Source: an uncultured Clostridia bacterium
Lineage (GTDB): Bacteria; Bacillota; Clostridia; Christensenellales; Borkfalkiaceae
Assembly: GCA_947629875.1 (NCBI GenBank)
Contig: CANRFK010000007.1
Coordinates: 1 to 24,174, forward strand
Direction of reading: 5' to 3'
Length of the DNA stretch: 24,174 bases
Shown one piece after another: positions 1-7,360 of the stretch. The notes beneath the pieces are model-generated. The model was not told the origin of the DNA. It made no database searches and saw only the letters and a list, made by a program, of their open reading frames with translations. Both the position numbers and the translations under genes were made by a program. Every line of letters begins with the position of its first letter. Position 1 is the first letter of the stretch.

Positions 1-122
1 GGCGCGGAGCAAAACCACGCTTTTGCGGCAGCGCACACAATTTGCCGCATACTTGCGGCTTACTGACTTTGAGAACGAACTATTCGCGGGCGAACCGCGA
101 AGAGATGCACAACTTAATTCCT

Positions 123-188
123 CGTTGAATTTGTTTTTGAGCATACGCGCCGCAAGGAGCGTAGACGAAAAAAGAAATTCAACGAAAC
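123..188. repeat. 62-bp palindromic dispersed repeat, copy 1
   Basis: The element is bounded by CGTTGAATTT at the left and AAATTCAACG at the right, and the two halves are close to reverse complements of each other, so the RNA would fold into a long imperfect hairpin. An inverted second copy lies at 18074-18138, directly after the YfbR-like gene. The element ends a few bases before the FMN riboswitch. Bases 1-122 hold no convincing gene. The short open frame there is in a non-coding stretch with no ribosome binding site. Confidence 0.75.
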
Positions 189-193
189 GAAAT

Positions 194-304
194 ATCTTTG
201 GGGCGGAGTGAAATTCTCCACCGGCAGTAAAGTCTGCGAAGGGCGTAAAGCCCCCGAACGGGTGCAATTCCCGTACCGACGGTATAGTCCGGATGAGAAA
301 AGAT
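194..304 (+). promoter_or_regulatory. FMN riboswitch (RFN element)
   Basis: Conserved RFN blocks are visible in order: GGGGCGGAGTGAAATTCTCC (200-219), ACCGGCAGTAAAGTC (220-234), a variable arm, the GGGTGCAATTCCCG arm (260-273), and ACCGACGGTATAGTCCGGAT (275-294) ending in GAGAAAAGAT. The closing helix P1 pairs ATCTTT (194-199) with AAAGAT (299-304). The family senses flavin mononucleotide and lowers expression of riboflavin synthesis or uptake genes when FMN is abundant. The next gene is ribU, which agrees. Confidence 0.97.
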
Positions 305-306
305 TA

Positions 307-337
307 GGCGCGCGCCCCGTATTTTGGGGCGCGCGTC
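307..337 (+). promoter_or_regulatory. Expression-platform hairpin of the FMN riboswitch
   Basis: A GC-rich stem of about 12 bp (core GCGCGCCCC at 310-318 with GGGGCGCGC at 326-334, loop GTATTTT) begins two bases after riboswitch helix P1. It is not followed by a T-run, so it is not a standard intrinsic terminator. It ends about 6 nt before the ribU Shine-Dalgarno (AGAGGTG, 344-350). It may act on translation initiation, or with Rho, or simply as a barrier. The mechanism is inferred. Confidence 0.6.
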
Positions 338-354
338 CGTATAAGAGGTGTAAT

Positions 355-1104
355 ATGGCAAAACAAAAAATGGCTTTTTTCAGCACGACGCGCATCGTGA
401 TGATCGCGCTGTTCGGCGCGCTCGCGGGCATTTTGCACGCATTCGCAAAATTTCCGCTTCCGTTTGCATTCCCCGGTTTTTTGGAGTTGGATTTTTCGGA
501 TATTCCGCTCTTTATCGGCACATTCGCGCTCGGCCCCGTCTCGGGGTGTATCATTGTCGTCGTCAAAATTTTGTTGAAACTCGTCTGCGTCGGCACATCT
601 ACGACATTTGTGGGCGACCTCGCCAACCTGCTCATCGGATTCGGGTTTGTCATTCCCGCGGGCATTCTCTATAAACATTTCCGCACCATAAAGGGAGCCG
701 CCCTCTCCATGTGCGTCGGCGCGATCTCGTCGGTCGCGGTCGCCATTCTCGCAAATTGGCTCATCTTGATTCCCTTTTATGTATGGCACTTCGGCGGGGA
801 TTGGGAAACGATCCTCGCCATGATGCGTCCGCTCTTTCCCGGTATCACGCAGGCGAATTTTTTCAACTATTACCTCTGGGTGTCCGTGTTGCCCTTCAAT
901 CTTCTGCGCTGCCTTCTCTCCGGGATCGTCACGTTTCTCGTCTATAAACACATCTCGCGCGCGATCGACGCCATGAACAAGCGGCTCTCCCCGAAGGAAG
1001 AGGGCAAAACAATTTGTACGCGCGATATCATTGTCGCAGTCGTCTGTATCGGGATCGTTCTTCTGCTGGTGCTCTTCGCGCTGCTCCAACACTTTCTCTG
1101 GTAA
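355..1104 (+). CDS. ribU: ECF transporter S component, riboflavin transporter RibU
   Basis: Substrate-binding membrane subunit of an energy-coupling-factor transporter. It captures riboflavin and needs a separate EcfA/A'/T module, not encoded here, to drive import. The 249-aa protein has about six hydrophobic segments. Family hallmarks are visible: the LDFSDIPLFIG segment near residues 46-56 and the VGDLANLLIGFGF segment near residues 85-97. A basic, charged loop precedes a final hydrophobic helix (about residues 227-247), making it slightly longer than usual RibU proteins of about 190-210 aa. The start at 355 was chosen because it follows AGAGGTG at 344-350; an upstream in-frame ATG at 208 lies inside the riboswitch and is rejected. 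The FMN riboswitch just upstream supports riboflavin as substrate and FMN repression as the control. Confidence 0.95.
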   Translation: MAKQKMAFFSTTRIVMIALFGALAGILHAFAKFPLPFAFPGFLELDFSDIPLFIGTFALGPVSGCIIVVVKILLKLVCVGTSTTFVGDLANLLIGFGFVIPAGILYKHFRTIKGAALSMCVGAISSVAVAILANWLILIPFYVWHFGGDWETILAMMRPLFPGITQANFFNYYLWVSVLPFNLLRCLLSGIVTFLVYKHISRAIDAMNKRLSPKEEGKTICTRDIIVAVVCIGIVLLLVLFALLQHFLW

Positions 1105-1138
1105 CCGCTCCAAAGCGGGAAAAACACCCTCGAATTTC

Positions 1139-1167
1139 TTGCAAAATACGGCCGTATGCGCTATAAT
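1139..1167 (+). promoter_or_regulatory. Sigma-A promoter of the tsaE operon, apparently leaderless
   Basis: A -35 box TTGCAA (1139-1144), a 17-bp spacer and a perfect -10 box TATAAT (1162-1167). The expected start of transcription is at about 1174, while the tsaE start codon is at 1176. No Shine-Dalgarno lies upstream of that ATG, so the mRNA would be leaderless or nearly so. Confidence 0.8.
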
Positions 1168-1175
1168 ATCCGCGT

Positions 1176-1574
1176 ATGGCTGTATTTCTTTCCCGCAGCG
1201 AGGAGGAGACCCTCCGCTGGGCGCGGGAATATGCAAAAACGCTGTCCGCGGGCGACGTCGTCCTGTTGGATGGCGAAATGGGGGCGGGAAAAACGGTGAT
1301 CGCCAAGGGCATCGCCGAAGGCCTCGGCGTAATCTGCGAGGTCACGAGCCCCACCTACGCCTATATCAACGACTACGGCGGCGTGTACCACTTCGATTGC
1401 TACCGCGTCCCCTCGGAGGAATTTGCCGAACGGCTCGGCTTTTCGGAGTACTTCGAAATGGGCGGCGTGTGCCTCGTGGAGTGGGCGGAACACATCGCGG
1501 GGCTCATCCCCGCCCGCGCCAAAAAGGTGACTGTCAAAAAGTGCGGAGAAAGTCTGCGGGAGATAAAATTTTGA
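1176..1574 (+). CDS. tsaE: tRNA N6-adenosine threonylcarbamoyltransferase complex ATPase TsaE
   Basis: P-loop ATPase (YjeE family) that works with TsaB and TsaD to transfer threonylcarbamoyl to A37 of ANN-decoding tRNAs (t6A). The 132-aa length is slightly below the usual 140-160. Visible motifs are the Walker A GEMGAGKT at residues 33-40, the SPTYAYIND block at 58-66, HFDCYR at 72-77 and the conserved tryptophan in VEWAEH near 101-106. The ATG at 1176 is the only start consistent with the family N-terminus, and it has no Shine-Dalgarno. The stop overlaps the TTG start of tsaB (TTGA). It is first in an operon with tsaB and rimI, a standard bacterial grouping; tsaD is not present in this window. 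Confidence 0.96.
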   Translation: MAVFLSRSEEETLRWAREYAKTLSAGDVVLLDGEMGAGKTVIAKGIAEGLGVICEVTSPTYAYINDYGGVYHFDCYRVPSEEFAERLGFSEYFEMGGVCLVEWAEHIAGLIPARAKKVTVKKCGESLREIKF

Positions 1575-2152
1575 ACTATCTTGCCATCAACACATCGCAA
1601 AGTTCGCTCACGGTCATCGCCAAAAAGGGCAAAACGTTGTGCGTTTCGGAGGTCGCCGACGCCGCCGCGCAGCATTCCGTGCGCCTCATGCCGGAAATCG
1701 ACGCCATACTCAAACAGGCAGATTTGGCTCTCTCCGAGTGCGATTTTCTCGCCTGCGTCGTGGGGCCGGGGTCGTTCACGGGGGTGCGCATCGGCATCTC
1801 GGCGGTCAAGGGACTGTGCCTCGCCGCGGAGAAGCCCGCCCTCGCCGTCACCTCGCTCGATGTCCTCGCATACGCTGAAGAAGGCGGGGAGCGTCTCGCT
1901 CTCGTCGATGCGGGCAACGGATTTTCCTACGCCTGCGGCTATAACAGCGCAAACGCTGTCGATTTTGCGCCCGCGCGCATTCCCGCGGAGGAGGTCGCCC
2001 GCCTCGAAAATAGCGGCTACCGCGCCGTCCGCACGGCAGATACGGCGAGGGGCCTTCAAGCCGCCGTCGAGGCGAAGTGCGGTGAAATTGCGCCCGCAAG
2101 CGAGCTCAAAGCGCTCTATCTTCGCAAAAGCGCCGCGGAGGAGGGGAGATGA
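1571..2152 (+). CDS. tsaB: tRNA threonylcarbamoyladenosine complex dimerization protein TsaB
   Basis: Inactive ASKHA-fold partner of TsaD, required for t6A formation on tRNA. The 193-aa product starts MNYLAINTS, matching the family opening (ILAIDTS-like), and has GPGSFTGVRIG at residues 65-75, the family signature. The length is somewhat short of the usual 215-235 aa, mainly in the C-terminal half. The start is the TTG at 1571, which overlaps the tsaE stop by four bases; there is no nearby ATG at the family start position. The frame is open further upstream, but that part lies antisense to or inside tsaE and is not coding. Translational coupling with tsaE and rimI is implied by the overlaps on both sides. 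Confidence 0.94.
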   Translation: MNYLAINTSQSSLTVIAKKGKTLCVSEVADAAAQHSVRLMPEIDAILKQADLALSECDFLACVVGPGSFTGVRIGISAVKGLCLAAEKPALAVTSLDVLAYAEEGGERLALVDAGNGFSYACGYNSANAVDFAPARIPAEEVARLENSGYRAVRTADTARGLQAAVEAKCGEIAPASELKALYLRKSAAEEGR

Positions 2153-2580
2153 ACGGGAGATTTTGGACGTTCGGCGATTTGGATGAGATCGCCCGCATCG
2201 AGGCGGAGTGCTTCTCCGACCCGTGGAACCGCCGCATGCTCGCCGAGACCTTCCTCTCCGACCACTTTTTCGGGGTGCTCCTCGAGGAAGAGGGGTCGGT
2301 CACGGCGTACGGCGGGGCGACGGTCGCTGCCGACGAGGCGGAGATCGAGCTCATCGCCACGGCGGAGATGTACCGCCGCTGCGGCAGAGGGAGCAAAATT
2401 CTCGCCGACCTCTTGGAGGAAGCAAAGCGCCGCGGCGCAAGGCGCGTCTATCTCGAAGTGCGCGTCTCCAACGCGGCGGCCATGCAACTGTATCTCAAAA
2501 ACGGCTTTGCGGGATTGTACGCCCGCTCGCGCTACTATCCCGACGGCGAGGACGCCCTCGTCATGGCGAGGCAACTTTGA
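2149..2580 (+). CDS. rimI: Ribosomal-protein-S18-alanine N-acetyltransferase RimI
   Basis: GNAT-fold acetyltransferase that in well-studied bacteria acetylates the N-terminal alanine of ribosomal protein S18. The 143-aa length is typical. Visible features are the ECFSDPWN block at residues 20-27 (conserved in RimI), the acetyl-CoA-binding RRCGRGSKIL segment near 76-85, the LEVRVSNAAAMQLYLKNGF block at 102-120 and a C-terminal YYPDGEDALVM. The ATG overlaps the tsaB stop (ATGA), and GGAGGGGA just upstream is a good ribosome binding site. It lies third in the tsaE-tsaB-rimI operon, a classic arrangement. Acetylation of S18 here is inferred from family membership. Confidence 0.94.
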   Translation: MNGRFWTFGDLDEIARIEAECFSDPWNRRMLAETFLSDHFFGVLLEEEGSVTAYGGATVAADEAEIELIATAEMYRRCGRGSKILADLLEEAKRRGARRVYLEVRVSNAAAMQLYLKNGFAGLYARSRYYPDGEDALVMARQL

Positions 2581-3281
2581 ACCTCTCCTATCTCCGCGAA
2601 GGAGCGGGGCGCGACCTCGTGTTTCTGCACGGCTATCTCGCCTCCAAGGAAAGTTTCTATCCGCAGGTAAACTATTTTTCGGGCAGCTACCGCGTCACCG
2701 CATTGGATTTCCCCGGCATGGGTCAGGCGGAACCGCTCACGGCGCCTTGGTCGGTCTCCGACTACGCCGACTGGACGGCGCAAGCCCTCGAAGAACTCAA
2801 CATCAAAGATGCCTTCGTCATCGCCCATTCCTTCGGCGGCAGGGTGGCGGTAAAGCTTCTTGCCCGCGGCTATCCCTTCAAGGCGGCGGTGCTCACGGGT
2901 TGCGCGGGCATCGTCCCCAAGCGCGGATTAAAATACAAACTCCGCGTCAAAACGTACAAACTTGTCAAACGCTGCGCGCCGAAGTACGCCGAACGCCACT
3001 TCGGAAGCGCCGAATATAGGGGGCTCTCCCCCGTCATGCGGGAGAGTTTCAAAAAGATCGTCAACGAGGATCTGCGCGCAGACGCAACAAAGATCGCCTG
3101 CCCCGTGCTCTTTATCACGGGCGAGCGCGACGGGGAGACGCCCGTCTCCTCCGCCCGCGTCTATGCCGATGCGGTGAGGGGAAGTTCCCTTCTCGTGATG
3201 GAGAACTGCGGGCACTTCGCCCACCTCGACGATCCCATCCGCTTTGATCTTGCGGCAGAGGAGTTTTTCAGTCATGTTTGA
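2577..3281 (+). CDS. Alpha/beta-fold hydrolase
   Basis: The 234-aa product has the classic alpha/beta hydrolase layout: an oxyanion-hole HGY at residues 18-20, DFPGMGQ at 44-50, a nucleophile elbow AHSFGG with Ser85, the acid Asp185 in GERD and the catalytic His213 in CGHFAH. All three catalytic residues are present, so it should be an active esterase-type enzyme; the substrate cannot be told. The start is the TTG at 2577, overlapping the rimI stop as TTGA, the same arrangement as tsaE/tsaB. The gene sits where tsaD often follows in this type of operon. It overlaps the Mur ligase by 8 bp, so it is likely co-translated with a cell-wall gene. It resembles the MenH/BioH-like hydrolases broadly but no specific member. 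Confidence 0.85.
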   Translation: MNLSYLREGAGRDLVFLHGYLASKESFYPQVNYFSGSYRVTALDFPGMGQAEPLTAPWSVSDYADWTAQALEELNIKDAFVIAHSFGGRVAVKLLARGYPFKAAVLTGCAGIVPKRGLKYKLRVKTYKLVKRCAPKYAERHFGSAEYRGLSPVMRESFKKIVNEDLRADATKIACPVLFITGERDGETPVSSARVYADAVRGSSLLVMENCGHFAHLDDPIRFDLAAEEFFSHV

Positions 3282-4863
3282 TGTCCCGCAAATCGTATCC
3301 ATTCTGTGCGGCGCGGTCCTCATGGGCGCGCTCCTTTCGCTTATTTCGTTGCGCATCGAAGGCATTCTGCAACAGGAGGGCTACGCGAGCCTCAACCTTC
3401 TCAAATGGTACTACTACCGCAGAAACATGCACCACCGCAGAATGGCGCTCCTCTCGCTCATCCTTGCGCTCATGGCGGCGCTCTTTGACGTGTGTTTCTC
3501 CTTCTTGGGGTACGAATACGCCAACCTCATGTCCATCATTCCCGTGCTCGGCACCTTTGCGGTGTACTTCGTGGCGGACAATCGCTACGCGCTCAAAGTG
3601 CCCTTGAAGTACACCACCCGCGCCGTCCGCCTCATCGTGGCGCACACCGTCGTGTGCATCGCGCTCTGCGGCGGCTTTGCGTTCGGGCTTGCCGCCATTG
3701 CGGAAGTCGCCGCCGTCACGTGGCTCAAACTTTTCCGCTTCGTGCCCATCGCCCTTCTTCCGCTCTTCACACCGCTCACGCTCGCCTTTGCCAATACCCT
3801 GATGAAGGCGTACGAAATTCCCCACCTCAAGGGGTACATCCGCCGCGCCACGCGCGCCCTCGATGCGAGCAGCTGCATCAAAGTGGGCATCACGGGCAGC
3901 TTCGGCAAGACGAGCGTCAAGCGCATCGCGGCGCACATTCTGGGCTCCAAGTACAAGGTTCTCGCCACGCCCGCCTCCTACAACACGCCCGTGGGCATCG
4001 CCAAGTGCGTGGGGGAAACGCCCCCCGACTGCGATATCTTCCTCGCCGAAATGGGCGCCCGCAGGGTGGGGGAGATCGGGGAACTCTGCAACATGGTGAA
4101 GCCCACCGTCGGCGTCGTCACGGGTGTGTGCGCCCAGCATGTGGAGACCTTCGGCTCCCTCGAAAATATCCGCCATGAAAAGGGCGTGCTCGCCCGTAGG
4201 GCGGAGCGGGTCATCTTGGGCGAGACGGCGGCGGACATGCGGGAGGATGCCGCCCGCGAGGGCACGGATTTTGCCGCGGAGGACGTCGAACTCACAGAGA
4301 GCGGCGTCTCGTTCACCCTCCGCGTGGGGGAAAACCGCGCACGGGTACAGACCGAACTTCTCGGCAGACACGCCGCGCAGGATATCGCCCTCGCCGCCGC
4401 GCTCTGCATGGAGCTCGGCATGTCCTTTGAGGAGATCGTCGCCGCCATTCCGTCTATAAAGCCCGTGCCGCATCGCCTCGAAAAAACGGAGAGCGGCGGG
4501 GTCGTCATTTTGGACGATGCCTACAACTCCAACGTGCTCGGCGCGAAGGATGCCGTGGAGGCGCTCAAATGCTTCGGCGGCAGAAAGTTCGTCGTCACCC
4601 CCGGGCTCGTGGAGCTCGGCGAGATCGAGGAGAAGATCAACTCCGAGGTCGGCGCTTCCTTCGTGGGGCTCGACCGTATCATCTTGGTGGGCGAATCCCG
4701 CGTGCTCGCGCTCCGCTCGGGCTATCTTTCGGCGGGCGGCGCGGCGGAAAACGTCACCGTCGTTCCCACCCTCCACCGCGCGGAGGAACTGCTTTCCGCC
4801 GAACTTCAGGGGGGCGACGCCGTGCTCTTTTTGAACGACCTCCCCGATAAGTACGTCCCGTAA
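3274..4863 (+). CDS. Membrane-anchored Mur ligase family protein (MurF-like)
   Basis: The 529-aa protein has two parts. Residues 1-180 hold about five to six hydrophobic segments (for example 5-25, 57-77, 85-102, 120-148, 155-175). From residue 200 there is a Mur ligase ATPase core: P-loop GITGSFGKTS at 205-214, TPASYNTPVG at 232-241, FLAEMGARRVGEI near 260, HRLE and the DDAYNSN block near 412-418, then a C-terminal ligase domain. The core resembles MurF, which adds D-Ala-D-Ala to the UDP-MurNAc peptide, and the next gene is ddl, which makes D-Ala-D-Ala. The usual soluble N-terminal substrate domain of MurF is replaced by the membrane part. The ATG at 3274 overlaps the hydrolase stop and has GAGGAG upstream. 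Whether it is the true MurF or a paralogue acting on another peptide is open. Confidence 0.85.
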   Translation: MFDVPQIVSILCGAVLMGALLSLISLRIEGILQQEGYASLNLLKWYYYRRNMHHRRMALLSLILALMAALFDVCFSFLGYEYANLMSIIPVLGTFAVYFVADNRYALKVPLKYTTRAVRLIVAHTVVCIALCGGFAFGLAAIAEVAAVTWLKLFRFVPIALLPLFTPLTLAFANTLMKAYEIPHLKGYIRRATRALDASSCIKVGITGSFGKTSVKRIAAHILGSKYKVLATPASYNTPVGIAKCVGETPPDCDIFLAEMGARRVGEIGELCNMVKPTVGVVTGVCAQHVETFGSLENIRHEKGVLARRAERVILGETAADMREDAAREGTDFAAEDVELTESGVSFTLRVGENRARVQTELLGRHAAQDIALAAALCMELGMSFEEIVAAIPSIKPVPHRLEKTESGGVVILDDAYNSNVLGAKDAVEALKCFGGRKFVVTPGLVELGEIEEKINSEVGASFVGLDRIILVGESRVLALRSGYLSAGGAAENVTVVPTLHRAEELLSAELQGGDAVLFLNDLPDKYVP

Positions 4864-4881
4864 CTTTCACAAAAAATTTCC

Positions 4882-4910
4882 CCTCCGCATACCATGGTGC
4901 GGAGGTATTT
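4882..4910 (+). terminator. Hairpin with T-run that also covers the ddl Shine-Dalgarno
   Basis: CCTCCGCA (4882-4889) pairs perfectly with TGCGGAGG (4898-4905) around an 8-nt loop, followed by TATTTTTAT. It looks like an intrinsic terminator or attenuator after the Mur ligase gene, but its 3' arm contains the GGAGG that serves as the ribosome binding site of ddl. It may therefore both attenuate read-through and mask ddl translation. Confidence 0.65.
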
Positions 4911-4914
4911 TTAT

Positions 4915-6018
4915 ATGCCAAAAACCGTCGCCGTCTTTTTCGGCGGAAACTCCAACGAGCACGAGATCTCCGTCATCACGGGCATGCTCGCCGTCAACCT
5001 TTTGCGCGCCGCAAACTACCGCGTCATTCCCGTCTTTCTGCCCCGCACGGGCGGCATGATGTCCTCGGAGAAGATGCGCTCCGTCTCCGATTTCCGCACC
5101 CCATGTCCCCAATTTCCCTACATCCGCCTCACGCAAGGGGGGATAATTGCCGAAAGGGGGCACAAAAAACCCACCCATATCGATGCCGCCCTCAACTGTT
5201 GCCACGGCGGCATGGGGGAGGACGGCACGCTCTCCGCGCTCCTTGCGTGGCACAATATTCCCTCGGCGTCGCCCGATGTTCCCATCTCCGCGGTGTTCAT
5301 GAACAAACGCCTCACAAAGCTCGCCGCCCGCGGCATGCAGCTCCCCGTTCTGCCGTCGATTGCCGTCCGCGAGGGGGAGTGGAGGGCGGAAAAGGGCAAA
5401 ACATTGTCGAAAATCGGGGAATTGGGCTACCCCGTCGTCGTCAAGCCCTGCCGCCTCGGCTCGAGCATCGGCGTCACCGTCGCAAGTTCGCCCGAGGAAC
5501 TCGAAGCTGCCCTCGCCCTCGCCTTCCGCCTCGATGACGACGCCCTCATCGAAACTTACCTTGAAGGCAAGCGCGATGTCAATTGCGCCGCTTTCCGCCG
5601 CGGCGAAACCTACGAGTTCTCCCCCTTGGAAGAAGTGTTCTCGGAAAAAGACATCCTCACCTTCGGCGAAAAGTACGAAGGAGAACAGAGGCGCGCCTCG
5701 CAGATCCCCGCCGATCTTCCCGCCCCCGTCGCAGAGAAAATCTACAAAATCATGCAAACACTGTGCGAAAACTTCGCTTTCCGCGGCGTCGTGCGCGGCG
5801 ATTTTCTCGTCGCGGGGGAAGAGATCTACTTCAACGAACTCAACACCGTGCCCGGCTCGCTCGCCTGCTACCTCTTCGGCAAGACGCTCACCGAGAGCCG
5901 CAACTTCCTCGTCTCCCTCGTGGAGGAGGCCGCCGCCCCGCGCCCCAAAGAGGTGCTTATATCGGGCATTCTGAATGAAAATATCTTCGCCCGCGGAAAG
6001 GGTTGCAAACGCCGCTGA
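4915..6018 (+). CDS. ddl: D-alanine--D-alanine ligase
   Basis: ATP-grasp ligase that joins two D-alanines to give the dipeptide used by MurF; cytoplasmic. The 367-aa length is normal. Visible features are the N-terminal VAVFFGGNSNEHEIS (the family has GG.S.EHEVS; the catalytic Glu is at about residue 15), HGGMGEDGTLSALL near residues 99-112, the ATP-binding KPCRLGSSIGV near 178-188, and metal-binding DFLVAGEEIYFNELNTVPG near 298-316. The start at 4915 follows GGAGG (4901-4905) with 9-nt spacing; the in-frame ATG at 4894 lies in the hairpin loop and is rejected. It lies next to the Mur ligase, a common ddl-murF pairing. The C-terminal NTVPGSLACYLF differs from the usual NTMPGFT form and resembles other clostridial Ddl variants. 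D-Lac or D-Ser specificity is possible but not supported. Confidence 0.93.
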   Translation: MPKTVAVFFGGNSNEHEISVITGMLAVNLLRAANYRVIPVFLPRTGGMMSSEKMRSVSDFRTPCPQFPYIRLTQGGIIAERGHKKPTHIDAALNCCHGGMGEDGTLSALLAWHNIPSASPDVPISAVFMNKRLTKLAARGMQLPVLPSIAVREGEWRAEKGKTLSKIGELGYPVVVKPCRLGSSIGVTVASSPEELEAALALAFRLDDDALIETYLEGKRDVNCAAFRRGETYEFSPLEEVFSEKDILTFGEKYEGEQRRASQIPADLPAPVAEKIYKIMQTLCENFAFRGVVRGDFLVAGEEIYFNELNTVPGSLACYLFGKTLTESRNFLVSLVEEAAAPRPKEVLISGILNENIFARGKGCKRR

Positions 6019-6031
6019 AATTTGGTATAAT
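6003..6031 (+). promoter_or_regulatory. Promoter of icd
   Basis: TTGCAA (6003-6008), a 17-bp spacer and TATAAT (6026-6031). The -35 lies inside the last codons of ddl. The start of transcription would be near 6038, giving a leader of about 24 nt with GGAG at 6051-6054 before the icd ATG at 6062. The -35 hexamer is the same TTGCAA as for tsaE and obgE. Confidence 0.8.
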
Positions 6032-6061
6032 TGCCCCAAAAGCACATTTTGGAGCATAAAA

Positions 6062-7264
6062 ATGGCAAAAATTGCTATGAAAACGCCGCTCATCGAGATG
6101 GACGGCGACGAAATGACCCGCATCCTCTGGCAAAAGATCAAGGAAATTTTAATTTTGCCCCACGTCGACCTCAAGACCGTCTACTTCGATCTCGGCCTTC
6201 CCCGTCGCGACGAGACGGGCGATGGGGTCACCGTCGAGGCCGCCGAGGCGACGAAGAAGTACGGCGTCGCCGTCAAGTGCGCCACCATCACGCCCAACGC
6301 CCAGCGCATGGAGGAGTACCGCCTCCACGCCCTTTGGAAGAGCCCCAACGGCACCATCCGCCGCATCTTGGACGGCACCGTGTTCCGCGAGCCCATCTTA
6401 TGCCGCGGCATCACGCCCTACGTCCCCGGCTGGAAGAAGCCCATCGTGCTCGCCCGCCACGCCTATGGCGACATCTACGCCGCCGCGGACTTCACCGCCG
6501 AAAAGGGGGAAAAGGTCTACCTCGTCGCCGAGGACAGCGAGGGGCATGAAACTTCCCGCACCCTTGTGCATGATTTCAACGGCGCGGGCGTCGTCATGGG
6601 CATGCACAACACCGAGGCGTCCATCCGCTCCTTCGCGCATTCCTGTTTCCGCTACGCCTTGGAGAGAAAACTCCCCATGATCTTCGCCACCAAGGATACC
6701 ATCTCCAAGGTCTACGATGGCAAATTCAAGGCGATCTTCGCCGAAGTTTTCAAGGAATATGAAGCGGCCTTCGCCGCCGCGGGCATCACCTATCTCTACA
6801 CCCTCATCGACGACGCCGTCGCCCGCGTGATGCGCTCGGAGGGCGGCATGCTGTGGGCGTGCAAGAACTACGATGGCGACGTCATGAGCGACATGGTCGC
6901 AACCGCCTACGGCTCCCTCGGCATGATGACGAGCGTTCTCGTCTCGCCCGACGGCAAGTACGAATACGAGGCGGCGCACGGCACCGTCACGCGCCACTAT
7001 TATAAATATCTGAAAGGGGAGGAGACGAGCACCAACTCCGTCGCCACGATTTTTGCATGGACGGGGGCATTAAAAAAGCGCGGCGAGTTGGACAACCTCC
7101 CCGCCCTTGTCGATTTTGCCGCCCGCTTGGAGCGCGCCACGCTTGCGACCATTGAGGAGGGCTACATGACGGGCGATCTCGTCTCGCTCTTCTCCCGCCC
7201 CGGCGTCACGCCAAAGAAGTTGTCCACCGAAGCCTTCCTCCTCTCCATCTCCTCCCGCCTGTAA
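6062..7264 (+). CDS. icd: NADP-dependent isocitrate dehydrogenase (homodimeric, eukaryote-like type)
   Basis: Oxidises and decarboxylates isocitrate to 2-oxoglutarate, usually with NADP, in the cytoplasm. The 400-aa length and the opening IEMDGDEMTRILW place it in the subfamily that includes mitochondrial/cytosolic IDH rather than the E. coli type. Other landmarks are KCATITPNAQR and LWKSPNGTIR (substrate contacts), ILDGTVFREPI, KPIVLARHAYGDIY, the metal-binding LIDDAVARVMRSEGG with ...DGDVMSDMVA, and YEYEAAHGTVTRHY. It starts at the ATG after GGAG (6051-6054); the longer frame from 5975 runs inside ddl. It has its own promoter and is apparently monocistronic. It supplies 2-oxoglutarate for glutamate synthesis. 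No other TCA genes are in the window. Confidence 0.96.
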   Translation: MAKIAMKTPLIEMDGDEMTRILWQKIKEILILPHVDLKTVYFDLGLPRRDETGDGVTVEAAEATKKYGVAVKCATITPNAQRMEEYRLHALWKSPNGTIRRILDGTVFREPILCRGITPYVPGWKKPIVLARHAYGDIYAAADFTAEKGEKVYLVAEDSEGHETSRTLVHDFNGAGVVMGMHNTEASIRSFAHSCFRYALERKLPMIFATKDTISKVYDGKFKAIFAEVFKEYEAAFAAAGITYLYTLIDDAVARVMRSEGGMLWACKNYDGDVMSDMVATAYGSLGMMTSVLVSPDGKYEYEAAHGTVTRHYYKYLKGEETSTNSVATIFAWTGALKKRGELDNLPALVDFAARLERATLATIEEGYMTGDLVSLFSRPGVTPKKLSTEAFLLSISSRL

Positions 7265-7282
7265 TCGCTCTCCATGGGAATG

Positions 7283-7343
7283 GGGGTAGACCTTGGCTGC
7301 CCCCTTTTGAAGGGGGCGGCTCCGCCGTAGGCGGTGGTGGGGG
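7283..7343 (+). repeat. Dispersed GC-rich repeat (GGCGGTGGTGGGG type), copy 1
   Basis: The block contains CCGCCGTAGGCGGTGGTGGGG preceded by a CCCCCTTTTGAAGGGGG hairpin. A diverged inverted copy is at 18242-18296 with the same order: AGG.CCT near one end, a short G/C hairpin, then TCCGCCGTAGGCGGTGGTGGGG. It lies just downstream of icd. The small hairpin could end icd transcription, but there is no T-run. Confidence 0.65.
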
Positions 7344-7360
7344 TTTCTGTCCTCTTGTTT

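Noticed and set aside
1..122. End of an upstream gene or an rRNA/tRNA
   Set aside because: No conserved RNA sequence or ribosome-bound frame could be identified. The stretch is too short to assign.
304..1236. Minus-strand open frame opposite ribU
   Set aside because: It covers the riboswitch platform and shows Arg/Asp/His-rich antisense composition.
3268..4776. Long minus-strand open frame (502 codons) opposite the Mur ligase
   Set aside because: It is the antisense of a gene with clear Mur ligase motifs. It has only low-complexity Gly/Glu/Arg/His composition and no ribosome binding site.
4894..4914. Earlier ATG for ddl
   Set aside because: It lies in the hairpin loop with no ribosome binding site. 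The ATG at 4915 has GGAGG 9 bp upstream and gives the family N-terminus.
4867..6174. Minus-strand open frame opposite ddl
   Set aside because: It is the shadow of the strong ddl coding frame.
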